A stretch of DNA of 48,785 bases from Seminavis robusta (GCA_903772945.1 CAICTM010000785.1:1-48785), one strand, 5' to 3'; shown: positions 10,324-22,845, counted from the stretch's first letter. A program made the numbers and translations. Notes: a model not told the origin generated them from the letters alone.

Positions 10324-12084
10324 TCAGTGGACCAACAGGGCCGAACCTCCCATGGAACCTCTCCTTCCATGATGGCGCTTCCTACCGGTAGCAGATCGCT
10401 CTCCCTCGAGAACTGCACCAGTAGAGGGGCATTGTTGGATCTGTCGGCGGCTATTGCTTCGGTGGCCCATCGACTCGCGGCGCGATCCAATAGAATCACG
10501 GCGTGATCCAATAGACTCGCGGCGTGGTCCGACAGATTCGCGGCAGCGTAGAGAGGAGTTTTGTCTTGCAACTCGTCTTCTCGATGATGTTCTCACCATG
10601 GAAGGTCGTCTCCCGGGAGTAGAACCCTGGTGGTTGCTGTGGTATCCAATGGAGTCACGATGGTGGTTGCTGTGGTTGTGCCCAATGGAGTCACGATGCT
10701 GCGATGACGATTCCACGCGAGATCCGCGACGACTGTGACTGGAACCACCACATCCAAGGGACCCACGACGAATGCGGCCACCGCTCGAAATAGATCGGCG
10801 TGCCAACTGGTTGGCAAGCGTTCCATCCACACTCTGGTCGTCGTCATCATCATTGCCATAACCCAAATCCACGTGATTCGTCTCGTATCCCAAATCCGAC
10901 TCGTCATGCGTACGGTGGTGGTCGCTACCGTAGCCCAAATCGACGTCCGAGGGCAACAAATGGTTTCTTGATCCTCCACTATATGACGAGTATCCAGGCT
11001 GCATCTGCTTGGCATCTTGTTCCAACCGGAGTTCGTGGGGTCCCTTTCGGTGCTGATGGTGAAACAGCGCTTGTGCCTTCATTGTATCCGAAAGAGAAGA
11101 CGAACGATGGCAACAGCTGTCGTCGTCATCGTCAGAGAATGAGTCTTCGGTTTCCGAGAGATCACTGTGGACACCATCAAGGGTGCTGTGTTTGCTACTG
11201 GCATCCACCACCACAAGTTGCTCCTTTTTGCCTGCAGGCGACTCATCATCTTGTGGCGGCGGCGATGGTGGAGATGATGCCGGCACGCTAACCACATCCT
11301 CTGAGGAGCTTCGGCTTCGGCTATGGGAGCGTCCGGCTTTGTCTTTTGGTTTGCTCTTGCTCTTGCCCTTGCTAGTACTCTTACTAGTGCACTTACTAGA
11401 GCACTTACTAGAGCACTTACTAGTACTCTTTTCCTTCTTGATCTTTTTGCTGCCACTGCTTCGCTTTTGCTCCTTCTGTTGGTAGGTGAACCATGATCCA
11501 TGTGCTTGGTATGCTTCCTTGCAAAAGAACTTGAGCTCTTTGTACTTGTCCTCTACAAACTGCGCCTGAGCTTCGTGATTCTTGGGATCTGGTTTAACGC
11601 TTTGCTTGCAAGAATCCATCAGTCCTTCATAAATGGCATTGGAAATGCCATTGCCAGTGATTTCCATTGTCTTGACTTCATCTTCCGTCCCTATATATTT
11701 TGATGGTTGAAAACAAAAAGGCAGAAGGGTCAGTTAGGTTAAATGGTGTGATCACAGCTTACTCAGTCTTGCAAAAACGGCCAGGTACGTACAATCTTCG
11801 GAACTTTTGATATTCTTGACTTGACAAATATCTCTGCCCATTTGAAAATGATAACTGCAGCACTTGTAGCAGCAAAACACTCCCAGTTTCTTCTTGTCAG
11901 TAGTGCTGCTCAATGCTGCAGGAGCCTTGAGGAGAGACGCCCACGCTGGCTTGTCTTCTCCACACTCCGCACATTTCTGGTTCTCGGGTAGTTCCTGACA
12001 TGCCTTCAACCTCTGAAGCATTTCTGCTTGCTTCTTGGCCTTGCTGGAGCGACGGCGATGAGAGACAACAGAGGTGGATACCAT
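10324..12084 (-). CDS. ArfGAP-domain-like protein 2, tandem paralogue (two exons)
   Basis: Exons 12084–11793 and 11690–10324 (intron 11792–11691, GTACGT…TAG, 102 bp, phase 1) give a 552-residue protein. The splice restores SSEDWTEDEVKTMEITGNG. Intron position and phase match the left-hand neighbour exactly, so the pair arose by tandem duplication. The zinc finger is CAEC…CYKC, with the same roughly 13-residue insert and with YHFQMG in place of the arginine-finger motif. The tail begins with a Ser/Lys run, then an acidic Ser-rich block, three DLGY motifs, and only a few RRGS copies with RRES/RRDS variants. The tail is therefore much less repetitive than in gene 1. It is likely a zinc-finger adaptor that binds Arf or other partners rather than an active GAP; that part is inference. 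Confidence 0.82.
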
Positions 12085-15000
12085 GGTCGCTTTCCGCTTT
12101 CTGCCGGTAGTAGATAGTAGTCTAGCTAGACTGATGGTTGATGATTGCGTGGTTGGGATGAAGATTTTGTGAGGATCCATCCCCCAAAAGTCGATCACTC
12201 CTCCACCGGTACGATGACTTGATTGTGACCCTCAAGGTCACTGACCACAATGGTACTTAAGAGAGCACCTAAATTGCTCCGTCCCAAAAGTAAATGCCTT
12301 TGACCCTTGACGAATTAACCATTGTTCTCTCATTAAATCGCTTTGTTAAAAGACAAGACTTGCTTCTTACTCTCTATGTCAGTCGTACCCCAAACCTTTC
12401 TCTACGAGTACAACAGAAAAGATCCAAAATCCAGCTGTGCTGCACGAGAGGCAGTTTTGTCCTACGGCCGTACTGCAGTAGGTAGACTACAGGTACTACC
12501 GTACAACCGTACAAACCACAAGATAGATGTCAACAGCTACTCAGTACATCATCTATTTCAACGAAGATTTTTGTTTTTTGAAAGGACGGTAGCTTTGTGA
12601 ACTTCAGTGTGAAGTGTGAAGGCAGACACAATGTTTTAGTCTATTTTAGCTCCAGGCCTCGACCTACAAAAACCAGTCTTTGCATCCGGCACTAGTACCG
12701 GTACTGCAAAGATGCATGTCAAGCAAGGCATCTCCCGTAACCACATTGCTGTTCCAGGGCCAGTCTTTTGACCAATGCGAAGGTTCTAAACCTAGAGGGT
12801 TGTTTCGGTGATGTGCCTTCTTTCCCCCTCCGCTTTTGCCCTCGATCGTTTGGGCTGTAGAGGAGAAGCTACAGCCTCAGAGGCTCAGAGTTGAGGTCAA
12901 CACATACATGTAGGTATGGCAGAAGTGTAGTTTCTGGTAGAGAAGACTTGGCAGCTTCTTTACTCTTCTTCTTTGCGAAGGACCCAAAACTTCCGCAACG
13001 GCATTCGCTCTTTAAACGACGAGGGCTACCCGGGGTCTCGCTCCGTGTGCCTCCACTTCTCCTTTGTCATGGACAGTCGGCCGGCCGTAGTTTCATGAGA
13101 GTCAAGAGCTTCGGGAACTTCGGGAAGGAAACACCGCTACTAGACTAGCTGCTACCGGTACTAGTAGACTACTATCCAACTCATTCGACGTTTTAGGTGT
13201 CAAGCAGCCAACCAGGCATCTCCAGTATCATTGTCCTCCAAAACCCAATACTCGTAGGTCTTTTCCAGCATGGGTCAGGTGGTGGACCTTCTTTTCGTCG
13301 CCTAGTAGCTAGTACAGCTCTCCTCAGCCACGCTAGCTATTACTTCAGGTGGGTTGTGGCTGCGTGCTTTGGAGCTGCAAAGAAGCTGTATCAAAGAGCT
13401 ACCGCAAGCTTAGAGAAGGCAACTTGCTTGAAGTGAGACTAGCTAACCAGCCAATGGACCTGTCTTTCATCATGGAAGCCAAGCGACTTTCCTGGCTGGG
13501 TATCCAAACCCAGAGCGATTTAACCAGGCCTCTAAAAACAAAGAAAAAGGCCAGCATTCCATTGCCCTACTAGCTAGCTAGCTAGTCAAGAGCCAATGTT
13601 TGGACCCTCTCCCTTCCAAACAACCGCTCTTCGATACAAGAGTGTGATTGTCGCAGCTGTTCTTTGAATACGGTAGGGTTAGCGCTGATTCCCATCCAAC
13701 CCGCAATCAAGCAGCCAATGTGATCCTTTCAATGGATCGGTTCGCTTTGCCTCTTGCGAAGCCTTTTCTATTGGGTCAAACACAAAATGAGCTCCGAGCA
13801 AAGGGATCCGACAAAGAGCAAGGACAAGAAAGCAGCAAGCAGCAAGCAGCACGATGGGGATCTTGCATCTCGTTCAAGCCGCTCAATGCAAGAGCCATCA
13901 AAAATTGTTAATCAGCCAGTCATCGCCAGACTCGGAGGTGCACGAACCACGATCAGATGTGGACAAGGACAAGGATCGGAGTGAATGGAATATGAAGCAA
14001 AGTGCAAAAATTTCAGACAACCTGGAGCAGAGGAGGAAGCCATCAAAAGTATCAAGGCAGCGCGTCCCTCCTCCCTCGTCTAGCTAGCTAGCTAGTGGAC
14101 CTACAGCTGTAGGTGCCTGGGACCCACGATACGCGCAGGACAGTTCTGAGAATTGATTCGATTCCCGCACGTCTTATTGCCCCCACTTGCTGCAAAAGGA
14201 TTGAGCCACAGATCAATGATATCAGAACAATCCCTTCTACCAGCTAGAGACCAACAATGCAGACCGAAGCCTCAGCAATTGAGCGTTTTGTCGTTGGTAC
14301 CGGTAGGTTTGGCCGGTGATATTTTTACGGCTGCCTACCGTACGGATATGGAAAAAAGACGTGCGTCAAAGACCCAGTGCTTGCCACACAGGGGCGGGCC
14401 AAGGACCTCCGTACCGTACCTTACTAAGCCTGGTCCGATGTCTCATGGATGGCCGGGGTGTATGCTGCCCGACCTTTGGCTTCACTTGGAACGAGCAAAA
14501 TTGCAAGCCAACCAAAGCGAACTCGCGGCTATGCTGCTTGCTGCCTGGCTTCCAACCTCTCTTCTTCTTGAGCCACACGCAAGGCTACGGTATACTCCGA
14601 GTCTAAAATACTTGTTGCTGCAGCTTTCATCAAAGCGTGGGCCTTTTATTAATGGAGGAGCCGGTTCTACAAAAAGTTTGCTTGACCTCTTGTTCTCGTA
14701 AACCTTCCGTCAGCATGGAGGAAGCACACGGTAACGGTAGGGCTACTTAGAACACACAGTAGTGTAGGGCTGGAAGCCAGAAAACCTACTGTAACATCCA
14801 AAATTCTGTTTGGTCAACTACGTACAGTAAAACAATGAATAGCACAAGATAGAACGTGTCATTGGGAACAGCTTGGAATGGGGCAGAAGACGGCTGCCAG
14901 TGTTGCACCTTGAATCTGCGAATGAAACAACAATTGGTACGAATTGGTATCTGTACATGTAGGATACGTTGTAAAGCTAATCTACTAATCTACATCGAAT

Positions 15001-16039
15001 GAGCGGTCATATCCAAGGGGTTAGTCGGAGAGGAGAAACATGGTGGCTTTCACTGCCAGCAATACGGCATCTCAGGTTTTTCTGGCCACTCGAGCTAGTA
15101 GGCAGCAAAGGGCCGGCTCTCGGCAAGCAAGCAACTCGAAGAAAGCCCAGCCATGCATCTTCTTCCTGCCCAAGGTTGGCAGATTGGTGCATGGTCCAAA
15201 ACCCAGCCAGTGGATCTGGCTGTCCTGATCATGACGCACCTCTTTTGAGTGGTTATGTTGCTTGCTCTAGCCGCACCACGTGGATTGAAGATTCGATTCG
15301 ACGAAAAACACTCTCTGTGTTGAATGGAGGAAGCACAGCCGGTGGTTATCATTATGGACGGACAGCTGCAATCCAAGCATGCTTCTAGCTAGCAAAGAGC
15401 TTCCTCAAAACCACTCTCCAAGCAGCATAGGTTCGCATTGGGCAATCCCACCTCCGAGCAAGAAACTAGAGATTCGGTTTGCGAGATGCAACAATTGACT
15501 CCCACTCGACTCGTCACTCCCACCTCGCGCAGTCGGGCTCGTAACAAGCAAAAGCTACTCCGTGTGCTTTTCCGAAAGAACGAATCCCAGATACGATATT
15601 ATGGCTGGTACATGAATACGTTCACTACAAAGTGCTGTGCTTGGTAGCGGCAGCAGAGAAATAATTGTTTCATTGTTTCTTCAAAGCAGAACTGAATACG
15701 TCAACAAGATTCCAGTGGACCCTTCTCGAAGCTCCAATCCGACTTCGCTTTTTGAGAGGGCACAACAATGCCTTAAAGGACAAGTTGCCTCTTCGCACGT
15801 GCACAGAAGAACAAAGAGTCATTTTCCATGAATCACGTAGAAGTGTTGAGAAGAACAAAAGAACAATTTATTTTAACTCCCAGCTGGAGTGGCTCTTCGC
15901 TCGCTAAAGAAAGCAAACACCGTTTTGATTCTTGCAATGTTCGATGCTCGTTGCATCCGCATAATTTTCTGCGAAGAAAACAAACAACCTCACTTCAAAA
16001 CCTTTGAAAAGACTCACCCATCACAACACAAACACAAGC
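12085..16039. other. Large gene-free intergenic region
   Basis: Nearly 4 kb without a supportable gene. ORFs up to 182 codons occur (14153–14701 plus), but they lack domain patterns, and their translations are irregular Ser/Leu/Cys-rich text overlapping ORFs in other frames. CTAGCTAGCTAG tracts sit at about 13570–13585 and 14080–14097, with scattered ACCGGTAC motifs. The final about 200 bases are A-rich and probably hold the 5' UTR of the next gene. Confidence 0.5.
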
Positions 16040-16876
16040 ATGTGCCAACGAACCCTGTCTCAAGAAGAGCCGCTGAGCTTGGCTATTGTTCCCTTCAAGC
16101 GAGGGCTGGCTCTGTCCCCGTTGTCTTGCTATGATACTGTCAGTGAAACTAGCATCAGCACTACCGGTAGTAGCACTGGTAGTACATGTAGTAGCGATGC
16201 CAATGACGGCGATATTCAGCTGATCCAACGACCATCGTCGAGAGGAATCAGTTCCTCCTGTGCCTTGAGACACTTTGAGGTTGAACTGAGTCTCGCCGCT
16301 GTATCGTCTGCTACTACGTTAGTCTTGTCAGGATTCATCGAACGATCGACTCGCCACGACATTTACGCCTTGCGGGATTTTCTGGTACGAGACGACTGTC
16401 CGTGCCAGACGGTTCAGTTTCAAGACGATGTGGCGTATGCGAGCAACTTTCGTCGTTTTGCCTACAAGAAGGAGAATATCAATCACCACATACAAGCCAT
16501 TTGTCTCCGCAAGAACATTTGCCTGGACTACCAGATTCGATTGGATCTAGATGTCGACGACCTGGCGCTCGACAGTGTCCTCTCGTTACTCGCTGAAGTC
16601 AAGAAACACCCCGAAGTCCGTCAGCTGTCCATTGCGGGACATCTCAATCCTACCCAAGAAAGGACACTCCTCCAAAAACTCACGTCCTTGCTGCGACAAG
16701 ACGACCGCGATTGGACTTGCGTCAACGTCTTTACTGGATTTGTCAATACCACCGGCAATGACGATCATGACGACTACCAACAATGGAGAGACATCATGAT
16801 GGAATACATGGAAATCTTCTCTCAACTCTACACAAAGTACAACATACCCATCGATATCCGACCGTGCTGTGACTAA
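16040..16876 (+). CDS. Conserved-looking protein of unknown function
   Basis: A 278-residue ORF starting at the first in-frame ATG (the open frame extends 12 codons further up but without ATG). The N-terminal third is Ser/Thr-rich and probably disordered. From about residue 75 the composition becomes that of a folded alpha/beta protein. It has regular hydrophobic spacing, a DLDVDDLALDSVLSLL segment and a Cys/Pro-containing C-terminus. No family was recognised. Coding status is supported by length, composition and the absence of competing ORFs. It is followed at 17103 by the end of the convergent Ankyrin-like gene. Confidence 0.65.
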   Translation: MCQRTLSQEEPLSLAIVPFKRGLALSPLSCYDTVSETSISTTGSSTGSTCSSDANDGDIQLIQRPSSRGISSSCALRHFEVELSLAAVSSATTLVLSGFIERSTRHDIYALRDFLVRDDCPCQTVQFQDDVAYASNFRRFAYKKENINHHIQAICLRKNICLDYQIRLDLDVDDLALDSVLSLLAEVKKHPEVRQLSIAGHLNPTQERTLLQKLTSLLRQDDRDWTCVNVFTGFVNTTGNDDHDDYQQWRDIMMEYMEIFSQLYTKYNIPIDIRPCCD

Positions 16877-17102
16877 AACCAATGTCACGCTTTCATAAAG
16901 ATCATAGAACCATGCAAATACAGGCAAATAAATTGCTCACTTTAATTTAATTAAAAAGATACACACAAACGCAAATTTGACCGATTGGTCATTAGAGTAA
17001 CTTTGTATCGGTGCCAGTTGCCAAAAAGATCAGATCATCATCAATCAACATAGGGAACCATGACACTGATAATTCTCTCATTATTCATCATTCTACACCA
17101 TC

Positions 17103-18194
17103 TCAATCCTCCTCCTCTTCTGGGCATCCATTCTCTTGTGCCCAAATCAGACACTCCCATTTGTAGGAATCGGATGCAGCAGCGATGGTGCTCCCATCCC
17201 ATGGACAGCCATTCTCATGTGCCCACTTCAGAATTTCAAGGTGGCCATCTCCTGCAGCAGAACTACATGTTGACTCATTCCATGGACATCCATTCTCTCT
17301 AGCCCATTTCAGAACCTCTAAATGCCCTCCTTCAGCAGCCTTGGCACAAGTCATTTCATCCCATGGACATTCGTTCTCGTGCAACCATTTGAGCATTTCC
17401 AAATGCCCTTGCTTGGCTGCAAAGTAGCAGGTTTTTGGATCCCAGGGACATTCATTCTCACGTAACCATTGCAAAATGTTCAAATGACAACCTTTAGCAG
17501 CATAGGCACATGTATTCTCATCCCATGGGCATCCATTCTCATGGGCCCATTTGAGAATTTCAAAGTGACCCTCTTTGGCAGCCTCTTGGCATACCCAAAC
17601 ATCCCATGGGCATCCATTTTCATGTGCCCATTTGAGAACTTCAAAGTGACCATTCTCTGCAGCACCCATACAGGTATCGGCATCCCAAGGGCACCCATTC
17701 TTGCGCAACCATTTCAGTGTTTCCAAATGACCGCCTTCAGCAGCACACCAACAGGTAACTTCATCCCATGGGAATCCTTGCTCATAATGAGCCCATTGAA
17801 GCAGTGGAATATACCCAAGCTTGGCAATTTCATCACAAACATCATAATGATCTGGTTTTTTCCTCTCTGAGCTGTCAGCATGCCAGAATTCTGCTGACGA
17901 GATGTTGTAGAAAGCTGCACCATAACTTGTGTCTGTGCTGGTTGCTGGGCGAGAGGGATCCTCCCCATCCACTTGTGCATCAAAATGTAGCATGACACGT
18001 GGACGATCTTCCTCTGGCACACTGTCGCAGTACTCTTTGTAGAGTTTGTTGAATTTTTTGTTGACAGCGCCCACAAAGGCAAAGTGTCCAACACCAACAA
18101 ACGGGAGTAGGTGGCCAATCCAAAGATCCTCTCGCTCCAACAACAAGACATCATGGCTCGCTGATCTGGGCATGGGTGAGCTGGGAACAGACAT
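17103..18194 (-). CDS. Ankyrin-like repeat protein with CPWD-type 27-residue repeats
   Basis: 363 residues. The N-terminal part (about 20–55) reads like an F-box-type helix pair (LPFVGVGHFAFVGAVNKKFN). From about residue 130 there are eight tandem 27-residue repeats with the consensus GCPWDxxTCxxAAxxGHxExLKWAxEN. Each is a helix–turn–helix unit related to ankyrin repeats and of the type greatly expanded in diatoms and oomycetes. The chain ends in an acidic tail. Such proteins bind other proteins; if the F-box reading is right, this one could be a substrate receptor of an SCF ubiquitin ligase (inference). The DNA itself repeats with an 81-bp period, so unequal crossing-over can change the repeat number. 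The ATG at 18194 is the first in frame. Confidence 0.85.
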   Translation of the reverse strand: MSVPSSPMPRSASHDVLLLEREDLWIGHLLPFVGVGHFAFVGAVNKKFNKLYKEYCDSVPEEDRPRVMLHFDAQVDGEDPSRPATSTDTSYGAAFYNISSAEFWHADSSERKKPDHYDVCDEIAKLGYIPLLQWAHYEQGFPWDEVTCWCAAEGGHLETLKWLRKNGCPWDADTCMGAAENGHFEVLKWAHENGCPWDVWVCQEAAKEGHFEILKWAHENGCPWDENTCAYAAKGCHLNILQWLRENECPWDPKTCYFAAKQGHLEMLKWLHENECPWDEMTCAKAAEGGHLEVLKWARENGCPWNESTCSSAAGDGHLEILKWAHENGCPWDGSTIAAASDSYKWECLIWAQENGCPEEEED

Positions 18195-18879
18195 GGTATC
18201 AGGTACGCATAGCTGGGAACGATAAGAGAATGGTTGGAGATCTCGACAGCCGTCTTATGTTTATGGTGGTAAGTGGTAGATCTATACTAGTATCTCCTTG
18301 CCCTCGTTCTTGGGAGTGTTCCGCAATCGTGATACAAGATAGGCAGAGTTTGAACCCTAAAGCTTAGGGATAGAAATGTCGGATCATTGACTGATAGTTG
18401 ATCGTGGACCGTGGAAACATCTTTGTCACAAATATCATAATGACGAAATTGGTATCAGCACTGTATTTTATTCCATGATGCTGTGGCCAATGGTCTGCTC
18501 ATCCAAAGGTGGTCCTGGAGTGAGATGCACGGTTGGGGATAGTGTTGGTGGCAGTGTGGATCCTGTGGACCGTAGCAAGCACATCCAATCTGGAGAGGAT
18601 CTTCTCTTGGTGGGTGACAGTAACCTGGCAATCAGGGTCAAGTCAGCCTTGTGTATCCACCACAATACCGGTATTCGCCAACCTCCAAGACATTCCTTCC
18701 AATTCGCTCGAATGATGGCAGGATGTGTGGGCAGTTTATGAAAATAGTCTTACATTTTAATTAATACTTGTGCTAATCAGGTGCATGGATCGAGGGACTT
18801 TCTTACTCATGCCTATCCTGCCCGGCTTCCGAGAGAAGTACTTGGTCGTAGTGACCAACCAACATCACACCCGTCCTTT
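18195..18879. other. Intergenic region without a recognised gene
   Basis: It lies between the start of the Ankyrin-like gene and the stop of the solute-binding gene. Small ORFs overlap on both strands at about 18468–18741, with no recognisable product. The first about 200 bases presumably carry the Ankyrin-like gene's promoter. Confidence 0.5.
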
Positions 18880-21723
18880 TCAGAAGAGAGGATATGCCAC
18901 TTGCTGCGACCCGAAGGGTCGTTGATTCAGTAAGTTACCCCCGGATCGGGGGATGATGGAACCTAGAGTTTGTTCGTAGAGGTCTCCGTAATTGCCCACC
19001 GCGGATATGCAATCTCTCAAAGCTTGCACGTAGGCAACACCAAACAGATTCACAGTAGGCATTTCAATCGCATTGGAAGATGTAATATTATTCTCCTCGG
19101 CATAAATGAGTGCGTTGATTGTCCAAAATGCAAAGGAACTCCAAACTTCGTCTGTTCGGTTGGTAGCCAAAGCCATCATGCTTTGCGTCGTGTTAATGTC
19201 GGTGGCGTGGTTGTTGTTGTAGAAGTACGGCATGGAAAAAGCGTACGACATGCCAGTGGACGGTTCAAAGAACTCGTTGGTCAATGAAATCGGTTCTCCA
19301 GCCAGGACGTCAACATGTCCATCCTTCAGTGCTTGGAAGCGATGCGAATGCCCGACGGTCACAAACTCAATCCTGGATGTATCTCCGGCAAAGAGAGCCG
19401 CTGTCAGTCCATGGCAAACCTCCACATGCAAGCCAGACCATCTTCCCGCTGTAGAGTTGTTCCGCCAGGCGAAGCCACGTTGCCTTGCTGTGATTCCACA
19501 TCGTAAGCGTCCCGCCTCTTGTATGCGAGACATGGTTTCTGATATCCTTGGAATCTCCTCTGGTTGTATTCTATCGGGTATGCCAAAAGGGTAGGAATAC
19601 ATGAGTCCCTTGTCCAGGTCTTGATTCAAAGTGTTGATTCCCTGTCGCGGGAGAGCTTCTGCCGTTTCGGCTCGATAGAGTTCCCCGAGGTTTCCCACTG
19701 TGGAAATGACGTTTTGAATTCGCTCTTGCAAGGCAATGGGGACCTTTGCATCATCAAAGTTGTATTCTTGCACATTTGCTTTGGTGATATTCCTGGCTTC
19801 CCCCGTGAAGAGGATCTTCATGACCGAGTTGACAATATCCGACCACTCCACGTCGCCATCACGAGTAAAGAGTGCCAACGGATCTCTGGAGAACGTGTTG
19901 TTTCCGAGTCGAAACGTTTGATTGTGGAACAAACCCAGATAGTTGTTGACACGGGACGGATTGAGCAATACGGGTTCTGCCGCGACGACGTTGCATCTCC
20001 CATCTTTCATGTATACGACGGCATCTCGTGGATTGGCATATCGCACCGCGACTGGTCCCGGTAACAGTTCATCAATCATGGCTTCTTGTGTAGTCCCAAT
20101 AGCGACACACACCTTGAGTCCCCGACAGACTCCGTGAAATGGATCTAGTTTGTCGGCGCATTCGACGTAGTCTTGTCTCGTGCCACCAAACATCATTCCT
20201 GAAAAGTAGAATGGATAGGAGAAGGAGACACCCAGTTTGGTGGAGACATCTGCTAGATCCCGTTCCATGGTGATGGTGGTGGATTGTGAAATGACATCTA
20301 GTTCTCCCGATGCGATGAATTGGAATCGGTTTGCCGTGTCGGCGGTGGTAATTTGATATCGATCTCCGTTGCCGTCGAACACGGCGGCAGCCACAGCTCG
20401 ACACTTTGTCGATCAATCAAGAAGTGTAGAACGAAGAATGATAGCCAGCATGTTAGAGAGACAAGACATGAAACCAAGGTACATGCATGTAAATGTCCTC
20501 AGACTTGGCTACGAAAGCAAGAGGTGTATATATATATATATACTTACGAGTTGAAAGTTGAAGCCTGAATAGTTTCCCGTGGCGGGGTCCAGCAATCCGA
20601 ATCCTGGTTGATCCACGTAGATGCCACACTTGACGTATCCTCGTTCCTTGACTCTCTGAAGCGTGGGCTTGGAAAGGTCGGGTTGTGTTTCCACGACTAC
20701 AGTGCTGGTAGATGATGTGTTTGTGTCGTTGGCACTATTGGCGGAAGCTAAAGTAGACGGCGAATTGCCCTCCACAAGTGTGGGTCTTTGCTGCTGCTGC
20801 TGCTGGCTTTCAGTTTGGTTGCCGCTATCTCGATTGGAAAGGCCCAAAGCAAGCGCCACGGCCAAGACAGCAATGAGTAGTAGGATCGCTACCCCGATCC
20901 ACAGAGCGCGGTTGGCTCGAGTGGTAGAATCTTGCTGCTGCTTGCTTCGATTGTCTTGTGAATGATCAGCCGGTGTTCCCGTTTCTAGGTCTTCCGGTGC
21001 CATGGGTACGGGAATGACGGCATCCGCTTGCACAGCTTCGTTGAAGATGCGTTGTCGGACTTCGTTTTCAATTTCTTGCTCCGTTCTGTGTTCGTCCACC
21101 ACGGGAACTGCTTCAATGGTCAGCAGCTGCTCGTCTCCTCGTCCTAGTGGATTACTAGTATTAGTGGATGCTTGCAAGTTATTAGGGGCAATGCTGCTGC
21201 TTATTCCTCCTCCTGATGGGGCAAGGGCATAGGCGCCAGGATGAGACGTCACTCGAGGTCTACCCGTATTATTGGTAGTGCCAGTAGTTGCAGTCTGCCC
21301 TTGCAGCCCATTGACGTTACTCAAGGTATGCATAGCTTCAGTACCAATGTTTGTGCCTAATGGTACCGGCTTAGGTGGATCATGTAGTTTTTCACTACTG
21401 CATGTACCGGTACCGGTAGTATCCAGAGTCTTGCTCTTATCATTGCTCTTACCGATACAAGCGTCCTGTACACTTACACTTGTGGATCCAGCCGCTGCTT
21501 TGATCTTCTCCTTCTCCTTCTCTTTCTCAATATCGTTGACCTTAGCTAGCGTTTCATTCTTGTCGCTGGCTGCTACCAGTACATTTAGTAGATCTACCAT
21601 CATCTCTCTGGTGTCACGGTTGTCATCCGCACCTACCGTCATAGATACCGGTACCGGTACCGTTATAGATACGGGTGCGCCTGAATCATCGGGACTTCTT
21701 TCATCATTGTCATGCTCATTCAT
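18880..21723 (-). CDS. Membrane-anchored protein with two tandem bacterial-type solute-binding (SBP_bac_3) domains (two exons)
   Basis: Exons 21723–20548 and 20403–18880 (intron 20547–20404, GTAAGT…AAG, 144 bp, phase 0, containing a (TA)n run) give 899 residues. Residues 1–270 are a long polar, low-complexity region. A single TM helix follows (about 274–295), then a Gln/Ser linker, then two family-3 amino-acid-type solute-binding modules. Module 1 starts near 351 (ERGYVKCGIYVDQPGFG) and is rebuilt across the splice as SGFNFQLCRAVAAAVF. Module 2 starts near 675 (AGRLRCGITARQRGFAW). Bacterial relatives deliver amino acids to ABC transporters. Here the modules probably face outside or a lumen and act as a receptor or scavenger (inference). 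The start is the first true ATG. Confidence 0.85.
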
Positions 21724-22786
21724 CTTGTACAATAGCTAGCTACTAGTAGTAATAAGCTTGAGATCAGAGACAAGATCGACTTCTGATGATCCAATTTGTA
21801 ACTGAGGCTACTAAAGAGGTTCAGGAAGCTCCAGAGTTCATCAGGTCTGGTGTCTGGCATCCAGCAATGGATGCGTACAGGGCCTGGAGCTGTGGAGCTG
21901 GGATGCTGGGTGCTGGGATGATGCTGATGGATGACACAAGATTTAAAAGGTGGAGGAAGAGGGAAGGTGGAAGTAGGAAGGCTTCCGAAGAACTCAGGGC
22001 AAAGTGCAATAAGGCTTCGTATACTACAGTCAGCAGTCAGCTACGGTCTAATTCTCAGTGGAGAAGTGGTTGAAGAAAAGATTTATTAATTGATGCTGTG
22101 AATACCTTATGAACCCATTCTGATTGGCTCAGTCATGTTCCGAAAAGTAGCCAGTGGTCAAAGCGGCTACTTTCCGTATTCTCAGAATAACACCTGTCTT
22201 CTTTGTGTCGAATCCAGCTGATTTTTGGATATTTATTTTCAACAGCAACGACAGCTCAACTATTCAACTATGACTCGAGTGCTCAGTACTTCTTACTGTA
22301 CTCGAGTACTGGACTGCTCGAGTACGTACGTACAAGTAATAAGTTTGTATTTTGTATTGCCACTGAGCTTCTAAAAGTAATTCACGTTTCACAGGTCAGG
22401 TCTGTTTCATGTTTCCATGTACATGTATGTTTCCTGGACTCTGAAAGATCTTATTGCTCCGATTGAATCGAATCGAATCATTGGAATGAAGATTCGAGGA
22501 ACGAACGCAACGATCATTGTTGGCTGGGGTAGCTATGCCTCAATTGCAAGTGGGTTCTCTCAGTACCATACGAGGACCAAACGTTGGCTGACGGCCCATT
22601 CAACTAATAAGTGCAAGGACATCCGGCATGGTACTCTCGAGATTCTCCTGTCGACTCGACTCGTGCATTTCAAACAATCCGCGGACACTCAAGAGTTTCG
22701 TAAAGGTAGAAATAAAGCAGCCAAACCATCCAGGGCTGCGACTCCCGCTCCGTCATTGATTTGTAGAATTTCCAGGACTGATGTTT

Positions 22787-22845
22787 AGTCCCGCGCACTA
22801 ATGAGCGCTCATTAGTGCGCCGAGCGCCCATTAGTGCGCGGGACT
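22787..22845. repeat. Nested inverted repeat (three related arms)
   Basis: A 22-base arm at 22787–22808 pairs with 22824–22845 with one mismatch. Inside it, 22797–22818 is a perfect 22-bp palindrome (CACTAATGAGC and its complement). The CATTAGTG core thus occurs three times in alternating orientation. It could be the end of a foldback or MITE-type element or a structure-forming site. No coding feature lies within 1 kb. Confidence 0.75.

Noticed and set aside
13560..14100. Possible CRISPR or spaced repeat array of CTAG tracts
   Set aside because: The tracts are simple CTAG microsatellites with irregular spacing, and the genome is eukaryotic.
14153..14701. 182-codon plus-strand ORF
   Set aside because: No domain pattern, overlapping ORFs in other frames, and irregular composition; more likely chance in GC-balanced intergenic DNA.
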